From assembly GCA_945862145.1 (NCBI GenBank), contig CAMAXE010000020.1, positions 1 through 64,000 of the forward strand: 64,000 nt of DNA. The letters run 5' to 3'. Of the stretch, positions 1-8,763 are shown in pieces (positions within the stretch are counted from its first letter, which is position 1; each line of letters starts with the position of its first letter). The position numbers and the translations under genes were made by a program. This stretch comes from Klebsiella pneumoniae. Its GTDB lineage: Bacteria; Pseudomonadota; Gammaproteobacteria; Pseudomonadales; UBA5518. The notes beneath the pieces were generated by a model that saw only the letters and a list, made by a program, of their open reading frames with translations, made no database searches and was not told the DNA's origin.

Positions 1-443
1 AGCAGCGCTCCGGCGCCATCGCGCAGCACCTCCAGCGTCTCGTAGGCACCCGCGCCATCGGTGGAAATGTACTTGCCCGTTGCCGCATCCAGCGCGTACT
101 CGAACACCGAGCCCTCGCCGTAGCGCACCTGGTAGCGCGTGCTCGTGCCTGTGCCGATCACGCTAAGGCTCACCGTGCTCGACACACCCCAGCGCGCATC
201 GTTGAACGCCCCACCCGTGGTGACGGCACCGCGCGAGTTGTAAGTGCGCAGCAGCGAGTAGTCATCCCCCCGACTCGGCAGGTACGCGTCCTGGTGCGCG
301 TACAGCAGGTTGCCGCTCGCCACGTTGACGAAGAGCGCATCGCCCTTGTCGGTGGTGGCCGTGCTGGTCTGATCGTTGCGGCCGAGGAGTGTCTGGGAGC
401 TGTCGAGAAGGCCCGTGGGGGCGCCGCCGATGAGGATGGTCAT
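1..443 (-). CDS. RHS/YD-repeat-type protein, N-terminal part (truncated by window edge)
   Basis: Reading leftward from an ATG at 441-443, an open frame runs off the window edge (147 codons visible). An in-frame TGA 8 codons upstream of this ATG rules out a much longer N-terminus. The segment DAYLPSRGDDYSLLRTYNSRG (residues about 51-71) matches the start of the RHS/YD domain, where 'LLRTYNS' is a hallmark, and is followed by beta-rich sequence. No signal peptide is visible, which fits RHS-like polymorphic toxins or adhesins exported by a dedicated route. The toxin or cargo end would lie outside the window. Family assignment rests on this short motif and the repetitive beta character. Confidence 0.6.
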   Translation of the reverse strand, partial: MTILIGGAPTGLLDSSQTLLGRNDQTSTATTDKGDALFVNVASGNLLYAHQDAYLPSRGDDYSLLRTYNSRGAVTTGGAFNDARWGVSSTVSLSVIGTGTSTRYQVRYGEGSVFEYALDAATGKYISTDGAGAYETLEVLRDGAGAL

Positions 444-626
444 GAGATAGCCCTGAAAGTGGCGTCAAGAAAAGTGTCAGGCTATGGCCCGACCGAAATA
501 AGGGCCGCCTATACGTGCAACCCCTAATGGCAGCCTACCAGTCAGGAACGCCACTGTCGTTGCCCCAAAGGGCAATCGGCTGGGATAAATTCAAAAAGCG
601 CCGTTAATCCAGATACGCCCTGCCAG

Positions 627-1844
627 CTAGTCCCGCGTGGCCACGTCCGCGGGATCAGCCGGCGCCGGTGCTGGCCACGGCAGGCTGCGCGTCTGGCGCA
701 GGATCGGCTGATGCCACGCGAACACGCAGAGCAGCAGCGCGCACAGACCGGAAAAGAGCAGGGTGAACCGCAGCCCCGCATGCTCCGCGATCCAGCCGCC
801 GAGCAGCGCGCCGGGTACCGCCGGAATCAGTATCAGCCAGCGCACCGTGGTGGTCATGCGCCCAAGAAAATGCGCCGGCGTAACCGCCTGGCGCAGCGGA
901 ATGAATGTCACGAACAACAACGTGGCGCCAAAACCGAAGAGCACCAGCATGAAAACAAACATCGCCACACCCAGACCATTGGCCGGCGCAGCGGCGCCCG
1001 TGAGCCAGGCCACGCAGCAGATGCCGAAACTCAGTATCAGGGCCGGGCCCGGCCCGAGACGAATCGATATCCGGGTGCCCAGCGCGCTACCTGCGATGGT
1101 GCCCACGCCGAGCGCCACATAGCTCAGGCCCACACTGCTGGCATCAAGACCGAGCACACGGGTGGCAAACAGGATCTGCACCACCGTGGCCGCGCTGTTG
1201 CAGAGCTGCCAGATGCCGCAGCACAGCGACATGGTGCGCAACAGCGGGGTGCCCACCACAAAACGCAGCCCCTGGATCATCGACTGCAGAAAATGCGTCT
1301 GCACCGGTCGGAGCTCCTCCTCGATGCGAATTCCGCGAAGAATCAGCACGGAGAAACCGAGTAGCAGGGCATTGGCAACCAATGCAACCGGCGCACCTAC
1401 CAACCGAATCAGCACGCCCGCAAGGCCCGGCCCCACGACCTCCGCGGTCGAGGTAGCGAGCGCGTTCTTTGCGTGGGCTTCGACCAGCCGCTCACGGGGC
1501 ACCAGCTGCGTCAGCACGATCTGCGAGGCGCTGCCGGCGATGGTATGCACCGTGCCGATGGTAAAGCCGATGGCGTAGAGCCACGCCATGCCGAGCCATC
1601 CCAGCCACCAGGCAAGCGGCACGCTGAGCAGCGCAAGCGCGATCAGCGCTTCGCCCACGATGTACACGGGAAGCTTGCGTACCCGGTCGAGCCATACGCC
1701 GCCCGGCAGCGAGAAAAGCACGTAGGGCAGTATCTCCATGGCGGTCAGCAGGCCCATCTCGGTGGGGCTCGCTTGCAACAGCACCACCGCCGTAAGCGGC
1801 ACGGCAAGCAGCGTGACCTGCGCACCGAAGGAGCTGGAAAACAC
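627..1844 (-). CDS. MFS transporter, EntS-like exporter family
   Basis: Inner-membrane major facilitator protein of about 405 residues with some 11-12 hydrophobic segments and an MFS motif-A-like loop (GGVWLDRVRKLPV). It most resembles the MFS_3/EntS group of proton-driven exporters; the substrate is unknown. It is the last gene of a leftward operon, 98 bases after tetR, so a TetR-controlled efflux role is plausible. The start is problematic. Family-like N-terminal sequence (RDLLRDPVYRRLWISV) continues in frame upstream of the GTG at 1842-1844 back to the tetR stop, with no ATG, GTG or TTG. The GTG start would remove the beginning of helix 1, so a CTG start or an upstream frameshift is possible. 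Confidence 0.8.
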   Translation of the reverse strand: MFSSSFGAQVTLLAVPLTAVVLLQASPTEMGLLTAMEILPYVLFSLPGGVWLDRVRKLPVYIVGEALIALALLSVPLAWWLGWLGMAWLYAIGFTIGTVHTIAGSASQIVLTQLVPRERLVEAHAKNALATSTAEVVGPGLAGVLIRLVGAPVALVANALLLGFSVLILRGIRIEEELRPVQTHFLQSMIQGLRFVVGTPLLRTMSLCCGIWQLCNSAATVVQILFATRVLGLDASSVGLSYVALGVGTIAGSALGTRISIRLGPGPALILSFGICCVAWLTGAAAPANGLGVAMFVFMLVLFGFGATLLFVTFIPLRQAVTPAHFLGRMTTTVRWLILIPAVPGALLGGWIAEHAGLRFTLLFSGLCALLLCVFAWHQPILRQTRSLPWPAPAPADPADVATRD

Positions 1845-1943
1845 CGAGATCCACAGCCGCCGGTAGACCGGATCGCGCAGCAGATCGCGGGATGACAGAC
1901 GCGGGATCAGGCGCAGGCCGGGGTCCCTCCGTGGCCCGGCATC

Positions 1944-2549
1944 TCAGCGACCGGCGCTGGCGCGCAGGCCATTGCAGACCGTGCGCACCACGCGGTTGAT
2001 GAAACGCCGGTCAACGCGCTGGCCCATCACCATGATGCGCTGCAGCACCGGCCCTATCAGCAGATCCTGGGCAAACTCGCAGTCGATGCCGGCGGGCAGT
2101 TCGCCGCGCGCCATGCCCGCCATCAGCACATCGGCGAGCGGCTGGCGACGCAGCTTCGTGAGCGAGGCGAGCGCATCGGCCAGTGCCGGATTATGGGTCC
2201 GTTCAGCCACCAGCGCCGGAAGCACGCCTCCGAGCGGCGTCTCCTGCATGTAGCGGGCGAACTGGGCGATGGTGGTTGCCAGTTGTTCGGTGAGATCGCC
2301 GCGCGCTGGCGGCACCAGCACCGGGGAGCGCGCGATCGCGGCGATCACGAGATTTTCCTTGGTAGGCCAGCGCCGGTAGATAGTCGCCTTGCTGGCGCCC
2401 GCCCGCGCGGCGATGGCATCCACGGTAACGGCGCGGTAACCGCAGGCGGCGAGCAACTCCGCGGTGGCATCGAGGATCGCGTCCTCGGAGGCCTGGCTGC
2501 GCGGACGCCCCCGCGAGCGGGGGCTCAGGCCAGAGGCCCTAGGAGGCAT
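1944..2549 (-). CDS. TetR/AcrR family transcriptional regulator
   Basis: A 201-residue TetR-type repressor. The N-terminal helix-turn-helix is clear (about residues 20-60: AILDATAELL, then AGASKATIYRRWPTKENL), followed by a ligand-binding C-terminal domain with TetR_C-like sequence. I chose the ATG at 2547-2549, preceded by GGAG 8 bases upstream. The longer frame (ATG at 2600) would add 17 unusual residues lying inside the previous gene. The start overlaps the end of the oxidoreductase gene by 11 bases, so translation is probably coupled. As an internal gene of the 10.1-0.6 kb operon it likely autoregulates this operon and the MFS exporter behind it. The inducer is unknown. Confidence 0.88.
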   Translation of the reverse strand: MPPRASGLSPRSRGRPRSQASEDAILDATAELLAACGYRAVTVDAIAARAGASKATIYRRWPTKENLVIAAIARSPVLVPPARGDLTEQLATTIAQFARYMQETPLGGVLPALVAERTHNPALADALASLTKLRRQPLADVLMAGMARGELPAGIDCEFAQDLLIGPVLQRIMVMGQRVDRRFINRVVRTVCNGLRASAGR

Positions 2550-3702
2550 GCGCCTGCTCCACGAAACCCATTTCCCAGTCCATCCCGGCAACCAGATCAT
2601 CGCGGGTGAAGGCGCGCATCTCGGCGTAGCGTCCCTGCTCGAGCTTGCGCACCCACTCGGGGTCGCCGATCAGCGCACGCCCCACGGAGACCAGATCGAA
2701 CTCATCAGCCATGAAGCGGCGCAGGAGTTCAGCGCTGGCATCCGGACCGCTGGGACAGGCTTTGCTGCCGAAAAGATTGCTCATCAGGTCCTGATCCAGA
2801 CCCACGCTTCCGACCGTTACCACGGGCCGCGTGCCGAGCGCGCGGGTCCAGCCTGCAAGCCCCTTGCGGGAGCCTTCCCACTCGGGCGTGTCGAAGCGGC
2901 GGGTCGATACATGAAAGATGTCCACGCCCGCCAACTCCAGCGCCGCCAGCATGAGTGCGAGCTCCGCGGGTGTGTCGACCACGCGGGCGTCGAAATCGAC
3001 CTCTTTCCACTGCGAAAAACGAAACGAGATAACGAAGCCGGGCCCCGTGGCAGCGCGAATAGCCGCCACAATCTCGGCCGGAAAACGCACCCGCGCGCTG
3101 ATGTCATCACCGCCGTAGCCGTCAGCGCGCCGGTTGGTCTGCGCCCACAGGAACAAATCGAGCAGATAGCCGTGGCAGGCGTGTACCTCGATGCCATCGG
3201 CGCCTATGGACTGCGCAGCAAGCGCCCCGCGCACAAAAGATTCGCGGATCTGCGCGAGATCCTCCGCGCTTGCGGCAAGGCCGTTGTGTGTGCCTGCCTT
3301 CACCAGGCCCGAAGGACTGATGCTGTGCGCCTGCGGGTGCGGGCCACCATGGCCTTCCTTGCGCACCGCGCCCTCGTGCCAGAGCTGCATGAACATGGCA
3401 CCGCCCGCGCGATGCACGGTGTCGATGCAGACCGCCCAGCCCTCGAGGGCGGCACCGTGAATATGTCCTGCGGTCGACTGCGCCGTGGCAGCGGGATGGT
3501 CCACCGCGCAGGACTCACTGATCACCAGCGATACGCCACCCTCGACACGGCGGCGGTAGTAATCCTGCATGCGCGGCAAGGGCTTGCCCTCGGGGCACCA
3601 ATGGCGCTGCATCCCGGGCATGACGAAGCGGTTGCGCAGGCTGATGCCGCGCAGCGAAAACGGCATGAACAGCGGCGATAGATCGGGCAGCAAGGCAGTC
3701 AT
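2539..3702 (-). CDS. NADH:flavin oxidoreductase, Old Yellow Enzyme family
   Basis: A 387-residue FMN TIM-barrel oxidoreductase. It starts with the usual family sequence (LFMPFSLRGISLRNRFVMPGM) and keeps FMN- and substrate-site features such as QLWHEG, GIEVHACHGYLLDLFL, the NRRADGYGG loop and the C-terminal VSVGRALIGDPEW phosphate-binding motif. Such enzymes reduce activated C=C bonds of enones or dienoyl-CoAs with NAD(P)H. Adjacency to two crotonase-fold genes suggests a step in degradation of an unsaturated cyclic or acyl compound. The ATG at 3700-3702 was chosen (GCGAGG just upstream); a TTG at 3723 overlapping the preceding stop is the alternative. No 4Fe-4S/FAD extension is present, unlike 2,4-dienoyl-CoA reductase FadH. 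Confidence 0.88.
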   Translation of the reverse strand: MTALLPDLSPLFMPFSLRGISLRNRFVMPGMQRHWCPEGKPLPRMQDYYRRRVEGGVSLVISESCAVDHPAATAQSTAGHIHGAALEGWAVCIDTVHRAGGAMFMQLWHEGAVRKEGHGGPHPQAHSISPSGLVKAGTHNGLAASAEDLAQIRESFVRGALAAQSIGADGIEVHACHGYLLDLFLWAQTNRRADGYGGDDISARVRFPAEIVAAIRAATGPGFVISFRFSQWKEVDFDARVVDTPAELALMLAALELAGVDIFHVSTRRFDTPEWEGSRKGLAGWTRALGTRPVVTVGSVGLDQDLMSNLFGSKACPSGPDASAELLRRFMADEFDLVSVGRALIGDPEWVRKLEQGRYAEMRAFTRDDLVAGMDWEMGFVEQAHAS

Positions 3703-3712
3703 CGGGCCTCGC

Positions 3713-6700
3713 TCATGCAGCAAGGCTCCCCGCCGTCTCCCGCGCCGCGGCGAACTCAGTCAGCAACCGTTCCCGGAGTACGTCGGTCTCCGTGATGCTC
3801 TTTTCCTTGACCACATCGAAGCCGCGCACGCGCTCGGGGAGCGCGGCGAGCTTTACCGCGAGTGCGTGGTTGGCCGGCTCGAGCCCCGCGAGCAGACCCT
3901 CGAGCATCTGCTCGTACTGCGCGATCAGGGCCCGCTCCTGCCGGCGATGAGCGGAGTAACCGAAGATATCGAAGCGCGTGCCGCGCAGCCCCTTCAAGCG
4001 GGCCAGCAGGCGGAATACCGGCAGCATCCAGGCACCGAACTCGCGCTTGCGGTAACGGCCGGTGAGCGGATCACGCCGCGCCAACACAGGCGGCGCCAGG
4101 TTGAAGGCGATACGGTAATCCCCCTCGAACTGCGCCTCGAGCTGCCGCTGCAGCGCCTCGCCGCTCAACAGACGACCGACTTCGTACTCGTCCTTGTACG
4201 CGAGCAGCTTCGCGTAATTGCGCGCCACGGCCTCGGCCAGTGCGTGCGCGCCCGCGGCCTTGCCACGTTCTGCATCCGCCACCCGGCGCACCAGGGCCTC
4301 GTAGCGTTGCGCTAGCGCGTCGTCCTGATAATCACGCAGACGCGCAACGCCCGCAGTGATCAAGTCCTCGAGCATCGGTGGGGCTGCCGGATCCACCAGC
4401 CGCACGGGCTCAGCACGCGTCATCAATGCATCGAGGCGCTCCGGTGCGGCCACCGCAAGACGCCCCAGCGCGAAGGCACGCCGGTTCATCGTCACCTCGG
4501 TGCCGTTCAGTTCGATAGCACGCTCCAGACTCTGGCGCGACAGGGGGATCAAGCCGCGCTGCCAGGCGGCGCCCAGCAGGAACAGGTTGGCGCCGATGGC
4601 ATTGCCCAAGAGCGTAATGGCGATGCGGGTGGCGTTCATGCCCGTCACGCCGCCCGGACGCGATCGCGCCTCCAGCGACTGGCGCATGCCTGCGGTGCTG
4701 AAGTCGAGGTCGGGATTCACGGCGAAGGCGTTGGTGGGCGCCACGTGCGTGTTGTAGACCGTGGCGGCGCGGGTGGCCGAGAGCCGCGCCAGCACATCCG
4801 GCGAGGATGCCACCACGAGGTCGGCAGCCAGCAGCACGTGCACCGCGCCTTCGGGGATGCGCGAGGCTGCCTGCAGCTCGCTGCCGGCCACGAAGCGCAC
4901 GTGGCTGGTGACCGGCCCGTTGCGCTGCGACAAGCCGGTGATGTCGAGCACGCTGACGGGTTTGTCCTCCATGTGCGCGGCGATGCCGAGCAGCGCGCCC
5001 AGCGTGATGATGCCGCTGCCGCCGATACCCGCCACCAGCACGTTGCAAGCGCTGGCATCTGCCTGCAGCACGGGCTCGGGCAGATTCTGCAACAGAGATT
5101 CATCAAAGACCGCCCCGCCCTGCCCCGTCATGCTGCGCAGGCTGCCGCCATAGACGGTGACGAAGCTGGGGCACATGCCCTTCACACAGGAAAAATCCTT
5201 GTTGCACACCGTCTGGTTGATGCGGCGCTTGCGACCGAGCGCGGTCTCGGCGGGCTCCAGCGCCACGCAGTTCGACTGCTGCCCGCAATCGCCGCAGCCC
5301 TCGCAGACTTCCTCGCTGATCAGGTAGCGCTTGGCGATGTCGGGGTACTTGCCGCGCTTGCGCAGGCGCTTGCGCTCGGTGGCGCAGGCCTGTTCGTAGA
5401 CGATCGCCGAGACGCCCGTATGCTCGCGGATCTCACGCTGCACGGCGTCGAGATCATCGCGGTGGTGGAAGGTGGTGATGGCCGGGAACTGCGCGCGATC
5501 GGCGTGCCGGGACAGGTCCTCGGTGACCAGGGCGATGCGCTGCACCCCCTCGGCAAAAAGCTGGTGCGCGACGTGGGGGGCCGTGATGCCGCCGTCGAAG
5601 CTCTCACCCTCGATGGGTTGCCCGCCGGTCATGGAGATCGCGCCGTTCACCAGCACCTTGTAGGTGATGTTGGTGCCGGCCGCGACGTTGGCGCGGATGG
5701 CGAGCAGGCCGGAGTGGAAATAGGTGCCGTCGCCGATGTTCTGGAACACGTGCGTGTGCTCCACGAAGGGCGCCTGGCCGATCCACGCCGCGCCCTCGCC
5801 ACCCATGTGGTACATGGTCTTGGTGTTGCGCTCGGGCAGCCATATGGCAAGGCCGTGACAGCCGATGCCGCCGAGGGCCATCGAACCATCGGGCACGCGT
5901 GTCGAGGTGTTGTGCGGGCAGCCGGCGCAGAAGCTCGGCATGCGCATCAGGGCGCCCTGTCCGCCGGCAAAGCCCGCCACCTGCACGGCCTCGTGGAGTG
6001 CGGCGCAACGGCCGATCAGCGCGGCGTCGTCGCTGCCTGCCAGTAATTGCGCGGCAATCATGCGCGCCAGTATCTGCGGATTGAGCTCGCCGCCTGCTGG
6101 CACCAGCGCCGCGCCGTCCAGGGCGCGCTTGCCGGTGAGCCTCGGGCGCTCGGCATCCGGCAGGTTGAAGAGCAGCCCGGCGAGCTGTTCTTCCATGACC
6201 GGGCGCTTCTCCTCGATCACCAGCAACTGCTCGCAGCCCTGCGCAAAAGCGGTGATGGCCTGCGGCTCCAGCGGCCAGACCATTGCCACCTTGAGCACCG
6301 ACACACCGAGCTCGTGGGCGCGCGCCTCGTCGATGCCGAGCTGCGCGAGTGCGTCCATCACGTCGAGCCACGCCTTGCCCGCGGTCACGATGCCAAGGCG
6401 TTTGCGGGGCTGCGGCCAGATGACGCGGTCGAGACCATTGGCGCGCACATAGGCCCGCGCCGCATCGAGCCGTGCCAGCATCTGCGCCTCGGCGGCGAGC
6501 GGGAACATGCCGAGCTTCAGGTTCAGACCGGCCTCGGGCAGGACGAAATCCTCCGGGGTGCGGATATCAACGCGCGCATCGTCCACCGCCACCGAGGCCG
6601 AGCACTCGACCACGTCGGTCACGCACTTGAAGCCCACCCAGCAGCCGGCAAAGCGCGACAGCGCGAAGCCGTGCAGACCGAAATCCAGATACTCCTGAAT

Positions 6701-7219
6701 AGTGGCCGGGAACAGGATCGGCATACCGAAGTGAATGAGCGCGTGATCGCTCTGGTGGGCCACGGTCGAAGAACGCGCGCCGTGGTCGTCGCCGCAGAGC
6801 ACCAGCACGCCGCCATGGCGGGAGCTGCCGGCGAAGTTGCCGTGTTTCAGCGGATCGCCCGAGCGGTCGACGCCGGGGCCTTTGCCATACCACATCGCGA
6901 ACACGCCATCGTGGCGCGCGCCGCCCAGGGCATTGACCTGCTGCGAGCCCCACACCGACGTAGCCGCGAGATCCTCGTTGATGCCGGGCTGGAAGTGGAT
7001 ACGGTGCTCGCGCAGGAAGCGCTCGGCCTGCCACAACGCGAGGTCGTAGACGCCCAACGGCGAACCGCGGTAGCCGGATATGAACCCGGCAGTGTTCAAC
7101 CCCGCCGCGGCATCCCGGCGCGCCTGCATGAGCGGCAGTCGCGTGAGCGCCTGCGGCCCGCTGAGATAGACCCGCCCCGAGGTTGCGGTGTACTTGTCGT
7201 CCAGCGTGATGTCTCTCAA
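3713..7219 (-). CDS. Indolepyruvate ferredoxin oxidoreductase-type 2-oxoacid oxidoreductase (fused alpha/beta/gamma)
   Basis: A 1168-residue fused enzyme that oxidatively decarboxylates arylpyruvates or other 2-oxoacids to acyl-CoA, passing electrons to ferredoxin. Visible parts in order: pyrimidine-binding domain (SGRVYLSGPQALTRLP, GISGYRGSPLG-like region); TPP domain with SFCAGCPHN, GIGCHG and GDGTYFHSG (about 430-500); a ferredoxin-like region with CEGCGDCGQQSNC and FSCVKGMCPSF (about 635-690); the POR gamma domain (GIGGSGIITLG near 730, TGLSQRNGPVTSHVR); and the C-terminal DUF6537 region. Length is normal for the family. It starts with TTG overlapping the upstream crotonase stop (TTGA), and its N-terminus then aligns with family starts. 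The true substrate may not be indolepyruvate; the operon suggests a catabolic acyl intermediate. Confidence 0.9.
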   Translation of the reverse strand: MRDITLDDKYTATSGRVYLSGPQALTRLPLMQARRDAAAGLNTAGFISGYRGSPLGVYDLALWQAERFLREHRIHFQPGINEDLAATSVWGSQQVNALGGARHDGVFAMWYGKGPGVDRSGDPLKHGNFAGSSRHGGVLVLCGDDHGARSSTVAHQSDHALIHFGMPILFPATIQEYLDFGLHGFALSRFAGCWVGFKCVTDVVECSASVAVDDARVDIRTPEDFVLPEAGLNLKLGMFPLAAEAQMLARLDAARAYVRANGLDRVIWPQPRKRLGIVTAGKAWLDVMDALAQLGIDEARAHELGVSVLKVAMVWPLEPQAITAFAQGCEQLLVIEEKRPVMEEQLAGLLFNLPDAERPRLTGKRALDGAALVPAGGELNPQILARMIAAQLLAGSDDAALIGRCAALHEAVQVAGFAGGQGALMRMPSFCAGCPHNTSTRVPDGSMALGGIGCHGLAIWLPERNTKTMYHMGGEGAAWIGQAPFVEHTHVFQNIGDGTYFHSGLLAIRANVAAGTNITYKVLVNGAISMTGGQPIEGESFDGGITAPHVAHQLFAEGVQRIALVTEDLSRHADRAQFPAITTFHHRDDLDAVQREIREHTGVSAIVYEQACATERKRLRKRGKYPDIAKRYLISEEVCEGCGDCGQQSNCVALEPAETALGRKRRINQTVCNKDFSCVKGMCPSFVTVYGGSLRSMTGQGGAVFDESLLQNLPEPVLQADASACNVLVAGIGGSGIITLGALLGIAAHMEDKPVSVLDITGLSQRNGPVTSHVRFVAGSELQAASRIPEGAVHVLLAADLVVASSPDVLARLSATRAATVYNTHVAPTNAFAVNPDLDFSTAGMRQSLEARSRPGGVTGMNATRIAITLLGNAIGANLFLLGAAWQRGLIPLSRQSLERAIELNGTEVTMNRRAFALGRLAVAAPERLDALMTRAEPVRLVDPAAPPMLEDLITAGVARLRDYQDDALAQRYEALVRRVADAERGKAAGAHALAEAVARNYAKLLAYKDEYEVGRLLSGEALQRQLEAQFEGDYRIAFNLAPPVLARRDPLTGRYRKREFGAWMLPVFRLLARLKGLRGTRFDIFGYSAHRRQERALIAQYEQMLEGLLAGLEPANHALAVKLAALPERVRGFDVVKEKSITETDVLRERLLTEFAAARETAGSLAA

Positions 7220-7962
7220 GGCGTATTGCTCCCGGTCGTGGATTCGGCGCGTATGCGCGCCATGAGCCGTTGCTCATTCTGGAGTGCGGCGGGCAGGTTG
7301 CCCTCCGCGCCCCGCATCAGTCCCTCGCGAAAGGCCGCGATCAGCTCACGCGGCAAGCCTGCCACGGCGCGCGCCCAGTCCTGGGCCACGGCCATCACCT
7401 CGGCCGCCGGCACCGCGCGATTCACCAGCCCCATGGCCGCCGCCTGCGCGCCGCTGAGGCGCCGCGCGCACAGCAACAGCTCGCGTGCCCGCGCGGGCCC
7501 CAGCAGCTGGGGCAGAAAAAGAGTCGAGCCAAGCCCGGGCATGATCCCCAGCTCGGCGAAATTCAGCACCAGTTTCGCGTCTTCTGCCGCCACCCGCAGG
7601 TCCATGCCCAGCGTGGCGGTGATGCCGATGCCCGCGGCCGCGCCGTTCATCGCCGCGATGGTGAGGCAGGGCAGCGCCACGAGCTCCTGCACAAAGCCCG
7701 TGATGAAGTGCTCCTCGCCGAGCAGCAGGCCGCAGCGCCCGCGCTGGCCGGCGAGCGAGGCACGATCGGCACCGGCACAAAAGGCGCGCCCGCTGCCGGT
7801 CAGGATAATCGCGCGGATCGCGGGATCTGCGCCCAGCACGCGGTAAGCATGCACGAGTTCCTCGCCCATGTCGGGCGTGTAGGCGTTCAGCGCGGCCTCG
7901 CGTGCGAGTTGCACCACGGCCACGGCTCCCTCGATCTCGACCCGGATGTCCTGATAGACCAT
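7216..7962 (-). CDS. Enoyl-CoA hydratase/isomerase (crotonase fold)
   Basis: A 248-residue crotonase-family protein. It shows the oxyanion-hole segment GRAFCAGAD, the second oxyanion segment AAAGIGITATLGMDLR and the FAELGIMPGLGST loop. That last loop is closer to PaaG-type isomerases and hydratases than to classical FadB, because the usual PExxxGxxP glutamate spacing is not kept. It may therefore be a double-bond isomerase or a ring-hydrolysing homologue. The ATG at 7960-7962 was chosen; the longer open frame upstream lies inside the next gene in another frame. It follows the other crotonase by 2 bases and overlaps the ferredoxin oxidoreductase by 4 bases, so the three are probably cotranslated. 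Confidence 0.87.
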   Translation of the reverse strand: MVYQDIRVEIEGAVAVVQLAREAALNAYTPDMGEELVHAYRVLGADPAIRAIILTGSGRAFCAGADRASLAGQRGRCGLLLGEEHFITGFVQELVALPCLTIAAMNGAAAGIGITATLGMDLRVAAEDAKLVLNFAELGIMPGLGSTLFLPQLLGPARARELLLCARRLSGAQAAAMGLVNRAVPAAEVMAVAQDWARAVAGLPRELIAAFREGLMRGAEGNLPAALQNEQRLMARIRAESTTGSNTP

Positions 7963-7964
7963 GT

Positions 7965-8762
7965 TCAGCGCTCGCTCGGGGGGCGCCAGCGCGGCGCGCG
8001 ACGCTCCAGAAAGGCACTGCCCCCTTCCTGCATGTCGGGGTGCGCGTTCTGCTCCATGATGAGCTGCCAGGCGTGCTCGAGACCCGCCGTCAGACCGCGC
8101 TCCGTCGCGCCCCAGATCGCCTGCTTGGTGCGCCGCAGCGCCGCCGGCGAGTGGCGCTTGATCATGTCGGCGACCTCGTGGGCGCGCGACAGCAGCAGCT
8201 CTGCCGGCACCACCTCGCCCACCAGCCCCAGCGCGTGCGCCTGCGCGGCATCGATGCGCTCGGCACCACCGACCAGGGCCATGCGCAGCACCGCCTCGAG
8301 CGGCATGCGCCGCGCGAGCGACACGGGCTCCAGTCCTGCCACCAGGCCGACTTTCACATGGGTGTCGAAGAAGGTGGCGTGCCCGGCCGCGATCACGATG
8401 TCGCTGTCGGCCACGAAGTGAAGCCCGCCGCCCACGGCCATGCCGTTCACGGCACAGATCACGGGCTTCCAGACCTGGTTCTGCAGCGGGCTCCAGCGGA
8501 TGCTCTGCAGGCTGCTCTCGGCGTCCATCTCCGGCAGGTCGCCGAGATCCGCGCCCACGCAGAACGCCTTCTCGCCGGCGCCGGTGATGATGGCAACGAG
8601 CGCCGCGTCGTCGTCCTCGAAGCAACGCCAGGCAAGCGGCAACTCGCGGCTCATCTGCGCGTTCACCGCGTTGTGCGCGGCGGGGCGATCGAGCGTGATC
8701 AGCGCCACGCCATCCTGCAGTTCATAGCGCAGCGTGGCGAAGTCGGGGCTGGCTGGCGTCAT
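7965..8762 (-). CDS. Enoyl-CoA hydratase/isomerase (crotonase fold)
   Basis: A 265-residue crotonase-family protein beginning MTPASPDFATLRYEL. Family hallmarks are LDRPAAHNAVNA, GEKAFCVGADL, NGMAVGGGLHFVADSDIV and FFDTHVKVGLVAGLEP. The last is the DTHxKVG pattern common in EchA-type hydratases; one expected catalytic glutamate position is not obvious, so hydratase activity is inferred from the fold. The start ATG at 8760-8762 lies one base after the stop of the upstream SDR (TGACATG), indicating translational coupling. Two paralogous crotonases side by side suggest successive hydration and isomerisation or retro-Claisen steps on a CoA-linked intermediate of the same pathway. Confidence 0.87.
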   Translation of the reverse strand: MTPASPDFATLRYELQDGVALITLDRPAAHNAVNAQMSRELPLAWRCFEDDDAALVAIITGAGEKAFCVGADLGDLPEMDAESSLQSIRWSPLQNQVWKPVICAVNGMAVGGGLHFVADSDIVIAAGHATFFDTHVKVGLVAGLEPVSLARRMPLEAVLRMALVGGAERIDAAQAHALGLVGEVVPAELLLSRAHEVADMIKRHSPAALRRTKQAIWGATERGLTAGLEHAWQLIMEQNAHPDMQEGGSAFLERRAPRWRPPSER

Positions 8763-8763
8763 G

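Noticed and set aside
560-575. TTGCCC-CAAA-GGGCAA hairpin downstream of the MFS gene as terminator
   Set aside because: The stem is only 6 bp and no T run follows on the minus strand; left unassigned.
4745-7846. Long plus-strand frames (433 and 599 residues) opposite the ferredoxin oxidoreductase
   Set aside because: They are antisense shadows in high-GC sequence, His/Arg/Ala-rich, without domains or start signals.
7216-8625. A 469-residue single protein covering two crotonase genes
   Set aside because: The first part is the upstream crotonase read in the wrong frame; the real start of the second crotonase is the ATG at 7962.
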